Shown in pieces: positions 8,123 through 17,716 of a stretch of 64,000 nt of DNA (position 1 is the first letter of the stretch; the number at the start of each line of letters is the position of its first letter). Under the pieces are notes generated by a model. That model was not told where the DNA came from. It saw only the letters and a program-made list of their open reading frames with translations, and searched no databases. Source of the stretch: Bacteroidaceae bacterium. GTDB lineage: Bacteria > Bacteroidota > Bacteroidia > Bacteroidales > Bacteroidaceae. Made by a program: the position numbers and the translations under genes. The stretch lies in the NCBI GenBank assembly GCA_017483765.1, contig JAFUVE010000038.1, positions 32,882 to 96,881 of the forward strand, given 5' to 3'.

Positions 8123-9892
8123 ATGGCAGACATACTGTTTAGGATGGCGGCGAAGACCGATGTTGGTCTGGTCCGCACGAATAATGAGGATAATTTTCAG
8201 GCTTCGGCTGACTTGTCGCAGTCGCCGATGCGGTGGGTGAACAACCAGCAGTATTCGTTGGGACCGAAAGGTGCGCTGTTGGTAGTGGCTGACGGCATGG
8301 GCGGCATGAACGCAGGTGAGGTGGCTTCTGAAATTGCCATCAACACGGTGATAGACATGTTCGCCCCTGAGAACATCACAGACGAGGTGGCCCGGTCGCG
8401 TCAGAGCATAGAGAAGTTCATGAAAGGCGTAGTAGTGGAGGCTGACACGCGTATCAAACAGCATGCCAAAGAGTTTCCAGAAAGCCGTGGTATGGGTACC
8501 ACAATTGTGATTGCATGGATGTTTGATGGACAAACTTATGTGACTTGGTGTGGCGACAGTCGGGCGTATATTTACAATCCGGCTACTGGGTTATTCCAAA
8601 TCAGCAAGGATCACAGCTATGTCCAGACCTTAATTGATGATGGCAAACTCACGAAAGAAGAAGCCTTCGACTTCCCTGACTCCAATATCATCACCCGCTC
8701 ACTATGCGACGGTGGTCCGAAAGCACAGCCGGAGTGCCTGACTATTCCGCAGCCTTTATGCAACGGAGATATCATTTTGCTCTGCTCCGACGGCTTGAAC
8801 GGGATGATTCGTGATGAGGAAATCGAGAAGATTATCACACACGAGCAGAATGACTTGAGCCTGCTGGTGGACCAGTTAATCAGCGCAGCTAAGGAAGCGG
8901 GGGGTGCAGACAATGTTACAGTGGCTCTGGCGCAGGTCACCTCTGGAGGAGAGAAATCCCAGCCCGGCAGGATTCCTTTCCAGAAGCGGACACGCCAGAA
9001 GAAGACATCCATGACCATTGACGATAACGGCACATCTTGCCTCAATGCCGATGACAGTGATGGGAAGTCTCATAAAGGACTGATCATTACGTTTGTATCT
9101 CTTTTGCTGCTCGCTTTGGCTGCACTGGCTGTCTGGAGATTCTGCCCTGACATCTTTGGAGGTAAGAATGATGGGACATCCATTACAAACAAAGATTCTC
9201 TTTATGTTACTCCACAGGACAACACGGAACCGGATGAGGCAGGGTCCGATGTGGAAGGCGAGAATGAACTCCCTGAGGATACAAAAGAAGAAAACGATGG
9301 CGAAGCCCGTGACGAAACCTCCACACAGCCGGCCGCGCCGTCCTCTCCAAAAATAAGTTTGCCGGTAAAGAAGTTGGATATTCCTGAAAAACTGAGACCG
9401 CAACAAAGAAATGTGAAGGACGAGGCGGCTGCCGGAGGGAAAAACTCGGTGACGCCCGATAATTCCCCCAAGAGACAAACGCCAGTTCAAAATCCCCAAA
9501 TAAAGGAAAAGCAAAATCCCCGGAGTGGCGAGGATTCCCCCTCTAAGCCTGTGTCTGAAACCGAAAGCACTTCGCCTCCCACGCGTCAGCTGCCTCCAGG
9601 GTTCACTCCCATTAACAAGGACGGACAGCCGGATGGGAAACCTGAAAAAACACCTAAGCCAGATGAAAGCTCCAAACCAAAAGGTGGTGATAATACCTTT
9701 ACACCGATTCCACGTAAGGGAGGTGAAAGTTCTGAGATGATAGAGCACGTTGTGAAAGAAGGAGAAACATTGTCGTCCATTCTGAACACTAATGACAAAA
9801 AAGTCATCAATGAGGTGGCTCGCTTGAATAAAATCAATCCAGACCATCTCGTTCCTGGCAGACATATTTTTATCTTAAAAAGAAAAAAATGA
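8123..9892 (+). CDS. PP2C-type protein phosphatase with membrane span and periplasmic LysM domain
   Basis: Predicted to remove phosphate from Ser/Thr residues made by the neighbouring kinases. PP2C domain 5-272 with metal-site motifs VADGMGG (55-61), GDSR (144-147), CSDG (221-224) and ADNVT (262-266), as in Stp/PrpC phosphatases. A membrane helix at about 319-337 is followed by some 200 residues rich in Pro, Glu, Lys and Ser, a likely periplasmic spacer. A C-terminal LysM domain (about 540-586, HVVKEGETLSSI to VPGRHIFIL) should bind peptidoglycan. Bacterial PP2Cs are usually soluble; one tethered to the wall this way is uncommon. The gene overlaps the next one by ATGA. Confidence 0.92.
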   Translation: MADILFRMAAKTDVGLVRTNNEDNFQASADLSQSPMRWVNNQQYSLGPKGALLVVADGMGGMNAGEVASEIAINTVIDMFAPENITDEVARSRQSIEKFMKGVVVEADTRIKQHAKEFPESRGMGTTIVIAWMFDGQTYVTWCGDSRAYIYNPATGLFQISKDHSYVQTLIDDGKLTKEEAFDFPDSNIITRSLCDGGPKAQPECLTIPQPLCNGDIILLCSDGLNGMIRDEEIEKIITHEQNDLSLLVDQLISAAKEAGGADNVTVALAQVTSGGEKSQPGRIPFQKRTRQKKTSMTIDDNGTSCLNADDSDGKSHKGLIITFVSLLLLALAALAVWRFCPDIFGGKNDGTSITNKDSLYVTPQDNTEPDEAGSDVEGENELPEDTKEENDGEARDETSTQPAAPSSPKISLPVKKLDIPEKLRPQQRNVKDEAAAGGKNSVTPDNSPKRQTPVQNPQIKEKQNPRSGEDSPSKPVSETESTSPPTRQLPPGFTPINKDGQPDGKPEKTPKPDESSKPKGGDNTFTPIPRKGGESSEMIEHVVKEGETLSSILNTNDKKVINEVARLNKINPDHLVPGRHIFILKRKK

Positions 9893-10728
9893 TGAATATA
9901 ACAATTGGAAGAAATCCGAAGAGCACTATCTCCGTGAGTGACAGTTATGACACGGTGAGTTATGACCATGCCGAGATATACATGGATGGAGTGAACATCA
10001 TGTTTATTGACCACAGCAGCAATGGCACAGTCATTAATGATCAGAAGATTCAGAATCTCACGGTGAGCATCTACCGCGGTGATGTAATCAAGCTGGCAGG
10101 CCGGTATCTGCTCAGCTGGGATGTGATAGAGCAGTATGTGGGGATACCCGGGCGGCCGACAGTCACGCGTAACAGCCATGGCGAGATAGCTTCTCCAGTC
10201 TCACCTGACAGAAACGGACGTGTCACGTGGAACAAAAATGAGGTAGTGACTCCTGGTCAGCGGTTAGCCGGCATCCCGTCGTATAACGATTATGAAAGAC
10301 GTGAGCCTGAGAGAAATGCGTGGGCTTCGCGTGAAGAGAACGACGGCCGGTTGTCTCCCTCCGAGGAGAAGGATATTGATGCTTGGAACTGGGGTGCATT
10401 CTTCTTCGGCTGGATTTGGGGTGTCTTCAACAAGGTTTACCTCTCGCTTGTTCAGCTTGTATGCAATGTTGTGATTTTTTTTGCCAATGCGAACGGCTTG
10501 TTGGCGATAGGCGCAGTCTTCCAGCTCGCCAGCCTCGGCGTTGCGATATGGATGGGCGTGAAAGGATCTCGTTTGGCTTGGAATCAGCATGCTTACGACT
10601 CGTTTGAGCATTTCAAGCGGGTGAGGCATGGCTGGAATATAGCTGCGCTGATCACCTTCTGTGTGCTGATACTCGTATCGATTCTCTCTCTCCTACTGTT
10701 TATGGATGTTATTTCCCGTCTGGTCTGA
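9889..10728 (+). CDS. FHA domain protein with C-terminal multi-pass membrane region
   Basis: An N-terminal FHA domain (about 1-85: IGRNPKSTISV, YDHAEIY, SSNGTVIND) reads phosphothreonine in the cytoplasm. SRxH is replaced by SYDHAE, so affinity is uncertain. A charged linker (85-155) leads to two or three hydrophobic helices beginning WNWGAFFFGWIWGVFNK, a pattern seen in DUF2628-like inner-membrane proteins. The start overlaps the stop of the phosphatase gene (ATGA at 9889; ATG 9892 is equally possible). It is probably a membrane anchor that collects phosphorylated partners; the exact role is unknown. Confidence 0.82.
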   Translation: MMNITIGRNPKSTISVSDSYDTVSYDHAEIYMDGVNIMFIDHSSNGTVINDQKIQNLTVSIYRGDVIKLAGRYLLSWDVIEQYVGIPGRPTVTRNSHGEIASPVSPDRNGRVTWNKNEVVTPGQRLAGIPSYNDYERREPERNAWASREENDGRLSPSEEKDIDAWNWGAFFFGWIWGVFNKVYLSLVQLVCNVVIFFANANGLLAIGAVFQLASLGVAIWMGVKGSRLAWNQHAYDSFEHFKRVRHGWNIAALITFCVLILVSILSLLLFMDVISRLV

Positions 10729-10744
10729 TAATAAGCTCCTCGTA

Positions 10745-13700
10745 ATGGAATTAAAAAAAGGCATACTGTTCGACAAACGCTATCTGCTGGTTAACCCGCT
10801 CGGGGAAGGAGCGTCGTCACAGGTGTGGCTTGCAAACGATACGCTTGCTGCCAACCTGCGTGTGGCAGTTAAGATTCTTTCCACCAAGGCGGGAATTGAC
10901 ACCTTTGGACTGCAGAACTTCCAACATGAGTTCACCAATGTGTTCAACCTCCAACATCAGAATCTGCTTACTCCAACTAATTATTCTTTGAGTGGTGACA
11001 CCCCCTATCTCATTTTGCCTTATTGTGAGAATGGTTCAGTTGAATCGATGGCAGGGCGTTGTAGTGAAGATGACATCTTACACATTATGCACGATGTGGC
11101 ATCTGCGCTGGAGCATCTCCATGCCCATAACATCATTCATCAGGACATTAAACCAGCCAATATCCTGGTGGATGATGACTGCAATTACCTCGTCACCGAC
11201 TTTGGCATCAGCACCGACAAGATGTCAAGCCACACAAAAGGTTACGGAGGCACCCGGGCATACATGGGGCCAGAGCGATTTGAAAGGGGCTCCACGCCTA
11301 TATTCATGAATGATATCTGGGCTTTGGGTGCATCTGTTTGTGAACTGATTAATGGAGAGCCTCCGTTTGGTGAGGAGGGCGGAGTGGGGCAATCTATAGA
11401 CCATTCTTTCCCTGCTCTTGACAAATCCTTTTCGCCAGAACTGAGAAAACTGATTCTTCAGTGTCTGGATCCAGAACCATGGAGGCGTCCTTCTGCCCGC
11501 CAAATCAAGGAATCGACAGCACTGAGGCTTAAGACAGGCAGCTGGAAAGAGAGGAATCCCAAGAGGGTCTATATGTTTGTGGCTGCGGCGGCGACAGGGC
11601 TGCTGGTACTCGCAGGCGTTTTGCTTTGGAACTATAACCGCACGAAGATTTATTATTATAAGGACTACTGCGAGGTATATGGAGTGCCTGAGGGCATCTG
11701 CCGGCTTTCCGGCAGTGAGCAGCGGCATCGGGCGCAGAGCTACCGCATGGAGTTCAGTAAGGGAAAGTTACGGAGAATGACATTGGTGAACGCTGAAGGC
11801 AATGCCGTTCCCCATAATGACACAGAGACCATGCACGACCGTCACAGCGACGTGAGCTATTACTATACGGACGAGGGAAAAATCGATTATAAGATTATTT
11901 CCGACCAGACAGGCAAAGTCCTTTACAAAATGGATTATGACGAGACCCTCTCAACGGTGACCTTCAAGCGTAACGACCAGTATGGAACAGAAATGTATCT
12001 GAAAGCGAATACTACGGCTCTGCACAACCAGAATGATAATGATGATGCCAAAAGCCACATCTCGCGTTATCTACTTTCCTGGAATAAGGAAGGACGACTA
12101 AGTCAGGTACTTTATGCGGGGCTGATGAATGTGCCCGCATTCGACGCCGACAATATCCACGGCATACGCTATTCCTATGATTCAAAGGGACGTAAAACGG
12201 AAGAACAGTTCCTTGGCATTGACGGAGAACCAACAAGTAATGGTATCGGTCTCAGTATTAAGAGGTTTGCTTATGATGAAGAAGACAACTGGATTGAAGT
12301 GAGATACCTCAATCAAGATGGTAAGGCTTCACATGATGGAAACAACAGCCCTCTTGTGGAAATCGAACATGACAAATATGGCAACCGCACAGCCGAATAC
12401 TATTACACCCTGGATCACAAACCATCTCTGCGCACTGATTATGGTGTTTTTGGATTCAAATATACCATAGACGACAGTGGCCACATGACATCTCAGACCT
12501 GTGTTGGAAAGGATCACCAACCATACTATTGTAACCAAGGATTCGTTAGTTTGACGTTTACATACGATGAACAGGGTTTTGTAAATTCACAATCGTATTA
12601 TGACATGAAAAAACGACGTACCAACAATATAGACAACGGTATTCAATACTCACGAATAAAAAGTATGAACAACCAGCATGGACTTCATACTTCCTTAGCC
12701 TTTTTTAATGTGGATAACCAGCCGTTGGAAGTGAACAATAAGTATCATGAGGAAAGAGTGGAATATGACAGTCTGGGAAATGCGGTTGTCTATAGTTATT
12801 ATACGTATGATGGAAAACGTGCGTTGCGTGAAGGGCTGTATCATAAGATAATTAACGAGTATGATCAAATGAACCGACTAGTCAAAGCTGAATATTATGG
12901 TGTGTCTGATTCTCTGACATCTATTGATAATGGTGTTTGTGTTATCAGGTGGTATTATGGGCAGAGTGGGGAATTGGAAAAAGTTTCTTTCTTTGACGAA
13001 CATGACAAACCACATTGTTGTAAGGAAGGAAATGCCTCTAAGAAGTATGAATACGACATTAGTAACGGGAATCTGAAGACCATTGAATATCATGACCAAA
13101 ACGACCGGTTGGCTCGAATGTCGGACGGCATAGCCCGGCAAGAGTTCGATTATGATAAAGAAACCAACAAAGTGAGCCGTCAGCGTGATTATGATATGAT
13201 GGGGAATTTGGTAGGGATGACTCTATTTGAGTATGACAGACGTGGAAATGTGACAAAAATGAGTGAATTGTCTGCATCAGGTGCACTGAAGCCCGGTACT
13301 GTGGTTCTCAATGCAGAGTATGACACCAACAATAAAATCATCAAGGTATGGTATACGAACTTGAAAAAAGAAGGAGTACCTGCACCGGGTACGTCCACCT
13401 ATAGCCTGACGAGAAAATATGATGCTGTAGGCAACCTGATTGAGGAAGCCTATTTGGGGATGGGAGGAGGTCTCGTTGTGCAGACAGACAACATGGGACT
13501 GAGCTATGCACGTAAACTGTCAAAATACAATGATTATGGAAACGAGAAGGAAGTGAAGTATTATGACAGTTCGAATAGGCATTTCCGTACCGACACATAT
13601 GCTTATAACGACCGTAACCGTGCAGTGGAACACGTTATCCTCAACGGCAAAGGCAAGGAAGATGACAGTTTCACCGGTTTCTCCCGGCAGACTATCATAT

Positions 13701-13828
13701 ACGACAAAGAAGGACTTGTGGTGCAGCGTATGGACTTTTTCGATTCGCGCAAACAAAAGCTTGGGTATAGAGTGTATGATGAGACCACAAAGGAATGGGG
13801 TGACTTTGTCGTTTCTTCAAAAGAATGA
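10745..13828 (+). CDS. Transmembrane Ser/Thr kinase with about 725-residue YD-repeat ectodomain
   Basis: A receptor-like kinase of 1027 residues. Kinase domain about 10-265: GEGASSQ (20-26), K43 (AVK), HQDIKPAN (132-139), DFG (152-154). The catalytic Arg of HRD is Gln, making it a non-RD kinase. A membrane helix near 280-300 precedes a long periplasmic part made of about 15 repeats of 40-50 residues with a YDxxGN core and a DG/N-x-P turn, resembling YD/RHS-type strand repeats but without a toxin tip. The ATG at 10745 is preferred to an upstream in-frame ATG at 10706, which lies inside the previous gene. The ectodomain may sense a polymer or surface contact. It is a paralogue of the kinase at 13847. 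Confidence 0.9.
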   Translation: MELKKGILFDKRYLLVNPLGEGASSQVWLANDTLAANLRVAVKILSTKAGIDTFGLQNFQHEFTNVFNLQHQNLLTPTNYSLSGDTPYLILPYCENGSVESMAGRCSEDDILHIMHDVASALEHLHAHNIIHQDIKPANILVDDDCNYLVTDFGISTDKMSSHTKGYGGTRAYMGPERFERGSTPIFMNDIWALGASVCELINGEPPFGEEGGVGQSIDHSFPALDKSFSPELRKLILQCLDPEPWRRPSARQIKESTALRLKTGSWKERNPKRVYMFVAAAATGLLVLAGVLLWNYNRTKIYYYKDYCEVYGVPEGICRLSGSEQRHRAQSYRMEFSKGKLRRMTLVNAEGNAVPHNDTETMHDRHSDVSYYYTDEGKIDYKIISDQTGKVLYKMDYDETLSTVTFKRNDQYGTEMYLKANTTALHNQNDNDDAKSHISRYLLSWNKEGRLSQVLYAGLMNVPAFDADNIHGIRYSYDSKGRKTEEQFLGIDGEPTSNGIGLSIKRFAYDEEDNWIEVRYLNQDGKASHDGNNSPLVEIEHDKYGNRTAEYYYTLDHKPSLRTDYGVFGFKYTIDDSGHMTSQTCVGKDHQPYYCNQGFVSLTFTYDEQGFVNSQSYYDMKKRRTNNIDNGIQYSRIKSMNNQHGLHTSLAFFNVDNQPLEVNNKYHEERVEYDSLGNAVVYSYYTYDGKRALREGLYHKIINEYDQMNRLVKAEYYGVSDSLTSIDNGVCVIRWYYGQSGELEKVSFFDEHDKPHCCKEGNASKKYEYDISNGNLKTIEYHDQNDRLARMSDGIARQEFDYDKETNKVSRQRDYDMMGNLVGMTLFEYDRRGNVTKMSELSASGALKPGTVVLNAEYDTNNKIIKVWYTNLKKEGVPAPGTSTYSLTRKYDAVGNLIEEAYLGMGGGLVVQTDNMGLSYARKLSKYNDYGNEKEVKYYDSSNRHFRTDTYAYNDRNRAVEHVILNGKGKEDDSFTGFSRQTIIYDKEGLVVQRMDFFDSRKQKLGYRVYDETTKEWGDFVVSSKE

Positions 13829-13846
13829 TACAATCAATAAGACAAG

Positions 13847-15277
13847 ATGTTAGAAATGAAAGGAAATAAACTGTTTGGAGAAAGGTATTTTCTGGAGCGG
13901 CTACTGGGAAGAGGTAATTTCTCGGAAGTTTGGCTGGCAAAAGACACTCGTACAGACATCGAGGTGGCGCTGAAAATCTATGCGCCAGCCACGGGGCTGG
14001 ACGACCACGGTCTTGACGTGCTGTCGAGGGAGTTCGCCATCGTGGTGAACGCCAATCACAAGAATTTGTTGAAGCCGCTTTATTATGAGGTGTATGAGCG
14101 TAAACCTTATCTCGTTCTCCCTTTCTGTGAGAAAGGCAGTATTCAGAGCGAGATTGGAAAGATGAGCGAGACTGATTGCTGGAGGATGCTGCGCGACGTG
14201 GCCGCCGGTCTTCACCACCTCCACCACATGACCCCCACCATCATTCATCAGGACATCAAGCCCGATAATATCATGAACGGCCCGACCGGTGACTACATGA
14301 TCACGGACTTCGGTGTGTCCACCCATGCCCGCAGCACATTGAGAAAAAGCATGAGCGAGGCATTCCAAAGTGCCGGAACCTGGGCTTATATGGGTCCGGA
14401 GCGTTTCTCACGTGAGAACATGCCTATCATGGCCAGTGATATATGGAGTCTGGGAGCAACAGCTTACGAGATGATGGCTGGGGATGTTCCTTTCGGTAAT
14501 GAAGGCGGCATGCTACAGAAAAGCGGTGCAGAAATTCCTGTCCTTCATGGTGTGTCGGTCGACTTGTCGAGGGTGATTGAGGCTTGTCTCGCCAAGGACA
14601 GCTGGGATCGTCCAACAGCTGAGCAACTTGTGGAGATGGCTGAGGACGGACTGAATGGAAACAAGGTGTATCTCCCGGGAGAATCTCGTCCGAACCCCAA
14701 CAAGAAAAGGAATATCGTCATTGCCTCTGTTGTTTCTGTCTTGCTTATTGTGGCTATTGTCGCCACGATTCTCTATCTGAACGCCCCAGAGCCGGTTGAT
14801 CCGTTTGCAGGAATGACACCGGTGGAACAATGTGTTGCATTGATGAAAGACCCTCAAACAGCAAAGGACGGATTCAAACGTCTTAATGAAGAGTCTCAAA
14901 AAGGGAACACTGAATGTACGTTTTTGCTCAGCCGGATATATTTCAAAAGCCTGTCGCCGCGTGACTTGGTTTCTGCGGAGGTGGGTGAGATAACGAACTG
15001 CCTGAATATCAAATCTGACAATAAAAAGGCACATGACTTGTTGCTTAAAGCCGTAAAGCAGGATAAAAACAACTACAAAGCCTTATATGAGCTGGGTTGC
15101 GATTTTCTGGGGGGCGATTCCCGTACAGAGGCAGTGGAGAGGGATATTAAAACTGCTGACAGCTATTTTCGTAACGCGATGAAGTTGGCAAAAAAAGCAA
15201 AGGATCAGTTCTACATAGACAAAATCCAAGGCGAGATAGATGTCTATAAGGATTACATGGAAGCTGTCGCTGAATGA
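13847..15277 (+). CDS. Transmembrane Ser/Thr kinase with Sel1/TPR-like periplasmic domain
   Basis: Kinase domain about 10-268: GRGNFSE (21-27), K43 (ALK), HQDIKPDN (134-141), DFG (154-156), GTWAYMGPERF. Like its neighbour at 10745 it is non-RD (Gln replaces Arg). The two share a closely similar kinase domain, so they arose by duplication, but their ectodomains differ. A membrane helix at about 289-311 is followed by some 160 residues of helical repeats of Sel1/TPR type (for example DPQTAKDGFKRLNEES and NYKALYELGCDFLGG). The start at 13847 lies 18 bp after the previous stop; ATG 13856 is possible. It probably senses a protein partner in the periplasm. Confidence 0.9.
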   Translation: MLEMKGNKLFGERYFLERLLGRGNFSEVWLAKDTRTDIEVALKIYAPATGLDDHGLDVLSREFAIVVNANHKNLLKPLYYEVYERKPYLVLPFCEKGSIQSEIGKMSETDCWRMLRDVAAGLHHLHHMTPTIIHQDIKPDNIMNGPTGDYMITDFGVSTHARSTLRKSMSEAFQSAGTWAYMGPERFSRENMPIMASDIWSLGATAYEMMAGDVPFGNEGGMLQKSGAEIPVLHGVSVDLSRVIEACLAKDSWDRPTAEQLVEMAEDGLNGNKVYLPGESRPNPNKKRNIVIASVVSVLLIVAIVATILYLNAPEPVDPFAGMTPVEQCVALMKDPQTAKDGFKRLNEESQKGNTECTFLLSRIYFKSLSPRDLVSAEVGEITNCLNIKSDNKKAHDLLLKAVKQDKNNYKALYELGCDFLGGDSRTEAVERDIKTADSYFRNAMKLAKKAKDQFYIDKIQGEIDVYKDYMEAVAE

Positions 15278-15292
15278 TTTATAAAAACAGAG

Positions 15293-16993
15293 ATGAACAT
15301 GAAAAAGAAATTCATACTCAACGTCTTTCTGCTCATATCCTGTGGTTTGAGTTTGCATGCACAGACAGTGAAGTGGGCTGTCAGCCCATCCATGCAATAC
15401 CAAAAAGCAGAGGGGAATGTGATGAAAGGGAAAAATTCAGCAGGGAAAACCATGCTTATGTCTAGCAATGGAAAACTGCTCATCAACGAAACTTATGACA
15501 GTATCACTGATTTCTATAACGGATTTGCCCTTGCATTAAGCAGAGAGATTGACCGTTATAGGATTAAGGCCATTATCAATCAGCGGGATATGGAAGTTGA
15601 GACTGTGTCGGAAACTGTCTATGCTTCTCGCTTTCCCTATTTTTCTGAGGGAAAGATGCCAGTGGAAGGAGAAGAAGGATGGGGCTATCTGGGTACAGAC
15701 GGCAATATGGCTATACCATGCAGTTTCCAGAAAGCATATCCCTTCAGCAAGGGACTGGCCGTTGTAAGGCTGAAGGAAAAAGAATATTATATCAACTCTG
15801 ATGTCGACTATTTGAGTGTCAACACCAGTTATCCGCTAGTTCATGCATCCACTTTTAACGGTGATGAGGCATTGGTGATAACAGACAAGATGGTCTGTTA
15901 TTATATCAACCGTCAAGGTCGTGCCACAAAAGCACGTGTGAAAGCTTCCGACGTGGTAAGAAACTCCGACCATACAGTGGGTGAGCCGCTTCAACTCCCG
16001 CAATGTGAGAAAATTGAGGAGTTGCCACCTGTCGACCCTTCCTATCAGCTTTTTCAGGAGGGTGAATACTGGGGTTACCGTAAAGACGGGGACATTGTGG
16101 CTCCTGCTCAGTTTGACAAGGCAGAAGAAGTGCGTGGTGGCTATGCGTCAGTAGTATATAACGGCCAACCTGCCAGCATTTGTTTTGTCAATGGGAGCGT
16201 ATCTGCCAGCCTGCTCACCCCATCTGCCGATGTGAAAACCGATGGTTCACTTAGCAATCCACTGAGGTTTCAGGTGTTGCATCCATCATCGTTCCAAGAT
16301 TCCGACGTGCGATTGTATCTGATAGGCAGAAATGGAGATTTGCTTAAGACGGAACAGCAGAGCAAGACAAACAGCACGAGAACTTACATAGCCACAATAC
16401 CTGGATTGAAAGCAGGCTCTGATGAAAACGTATTGATGGTGGTTCTTTCTGACGGACTTATTCTGTGGAACGGGGTTGAGACATTACATGTCAATGCTGT
16501 AAAGTCGGGAAAGCCTGCCCCTAAACCAACCCCGTCAAGACAGACTCCCTCGAAGCCGAGTCCTAAGAAACCTTCTGTGGAAACACCTGAAAAAAAGCCC
16601 GTTAGGCAACTGGACAAAAACGAAAAAGCTATTGTTATCAACAAAACCAAAGAAAATACTCCGATAGTCCAGACACCTGTGAAAAAACCGGCAGACTTTG
16701 TGCTTTCACCTCCACGTGGAACGAACAAAAATAACAAGGCAAACCCGAAGGATGAGTTTCTAGTGAGTGTGAATGTCAGGAATATAGGAGAGGTTAAAGG
16801 AAATGTAGATGTCTATCTGACTGTCAATTCAAGTAGTTACGGAAAGAAAAACATCAGTGTTGGTCCAGGCAAGAATGCCGTGGCTATTTTCAAGATTCCA
16901 AATGTGAAAAAAGAGATGATGGCAAATGGTACGGCAAAGCTCTCGAACGGGAAGACAAGCTCCGGGAAACTTCATCTGCTGCCTTTCTGGTAA
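15293..16993 (+). CDS. Secreted WG-repeat protein
   Basis: A signal peptide (MKKKFILNVFLLISCGLSLHAQ; ATG 15299, or 15293 with two more residues) is followed by WG/KWG-type repeats in the first 300 residues (GWGYLGTDGNMAIPC, YWGYRKDGDIVAPAQFD), a beta-propeller-like fold found in exported Bacteroidota proteins. Residues about 400-460 form a Pro/Lys linker, and the last 100 residues look like an immunoglobulin-like CARDB-type domain (NVRNIGEVKGNVDVYLTV). It begins 15 bp after the Sel1-like kinase gene and is likely co-transcribed with it. It may be a periplasmic ligand for the kinase ectodomains; no enzyme motif is visible. Confidence 0.8.
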   Translation: MNMKKKFILNVFLLISCGLSLHAQTVKWAVSPSMQYQKAEGNVMKGKNSAGKTMLMSSNGKLLINETYDSITDFYNGFALALSREIDRYRIKAIINQRDMEVETVSETVYASRFPYFSEGKMPVEGEEGWGYLGTDGNMAIPCSFQKAYPFSKGLAVVRLKEKEYYINSDVDYLSVNTSYPLVHASTFNGDEALVITDKMVCYYINRQGRATKARVKASDVVRNSDHTVGEPLQLPQCEKIEELPPVDPSYQLFQEGEYWGYRKDGDIVAPAQFDKAEEVRGGYASVVYNGQPASICFVNGSVSASLLTPSADVKTDGSLSNPLRFQVLHPSSFQDSDVRLYLIGRNGDLLKTEQQSKTNSTRTYIATIPGLKAGSDENVLMVVLSDGLILWNGVETLHVNAVKSGKPAPKPTPSRQTPSKPSPKKPSVETPEKKPVRQLDKNEKAIVINKTKENTPIVQTPVKKPADFVLSPPRGTNKNNKANPKDEFLVSVNVRNIGEVKGNVDVYLTVNSSSYGKKNISVGPGKNAVAIFKIPNVKKEMMANGTAKLSNGKTSSGKLHLLPFW

Positions 16994-17045
16994 TCATGTA
17001 TTTAATTAGCTTAATTCATATTTGTTTAACTAAAATTCAAATTCA

Positions 17046-17687
17046 ATGAGAAAACTTTTGTTTCTTATGGTCATGCTGATGTCAGCAATGACCGTTTTTG
17101 CCCAAGACGATGACTTAGGCGGCATTCAGGACAAACGTTCCAACCTGGTGCAAATCGGTGTGAAGGCGGGAGCCAATTTCACAACCATGAGTAAGTATAA
17201 GGTTGTTGACCTCAACCAAAAGAGCGGCTTCGGCTATGAGGTGGGCGCAGTGATGACAGCTCACTTAGGAAAACGTCTCGGTGGTGATGCTGGTTCTGGT
17301 AGATGGGCAGTACAAATTGAGCCTACCTATGCCTATCACACCATCGGAACGGATTTCGATGACATCAAGCTGAGTTTTTTTGAACTGCCAATACTTGGCA
17401 AGTATTACATTCTGCCAACCGTCAACGTGGAGGCGGGGGTCAACCTTTGTGGCACGCTGAGCGCCAAACCGGAAATGCTGAGTGCGCAGGTCACTAATGT
17501 TGCCATTGGTGATATTAAGGGTTTTGATGTGAGACCTTTCATTGGTGTGAGCTATGAGGTGGATAAAAAGTTGTACGCCAGTCTTCGCTACAGCCTCGGA
17601 ACCTCTGACCTTGCAGGAAATTTCCCATGCAAGCTCAACACTTTGAACCTTACTGTCGGCTATCGTTTTGACATCTTTAAATTCTAA
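17046..17687 (+). CDS. Small outer-membrane beta-barrel protein (PorT/OmpW-like fold)
   Basis: 213 residues with a signal peptide (MRKLLFLMVMLMSAMTVFAQ). The alternating hydrophobic strands include VQIGVKAGANFTTMS, RWAVQIEPTYAYHTIG and KLYASLRYSLGTSDLAG. The C-terminus ends in Phe (YRFDIFKF), typical of barrels assembled by the BAM machinery. The pattern fits the outer-membrane beta-barrel family OMP_b-brl_2, which includes PorT-like proteins. It is co-directional with the kinase run, 52 bp downstream of the WG protein and 29 bp upstream of the lipoprotein gene. It could provide the outer-membrane end of the signalling chain. Confidence 0.78.
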   Translation: MRKLLFLMVMLMSAMTVFAQDDDLGGIQDKRSNLVQIGVKAGANFTTMSKYKVVDLNQKSGFGYEVGAVMTAHLGKRLGGDAGSGRWAVQIEPTYAYHTIGTDFDDIKLSFFELPILGKYYILPTVNVEAGVNLCGTLSAKPEMLSAQVTNVAIGDIKGFDVRPFIGVSYEVDKKLYASLRYSLGTSDLAGNFPCKLNTLNLTVGYRFDIFKF

Positions 17688-17716
17688 TTATTTACTCAAA
17701 AATATTCTATATAGCT

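Noticed and set aside
8876-9865. 329-residue minus-strand reading frame
   Set aside because: It lies fully opposite the phosphatase gene, has odd composition and no recognisable domain; it is a shadow.
3332-15277. Type VI secretion, ESX or TerY-P phosphorylation module
   Set aside because: No TssB/C, TssJKL, WXG100, vWA or TerD-like proteins occur nearby, so the kinases are not assigned to those systems.
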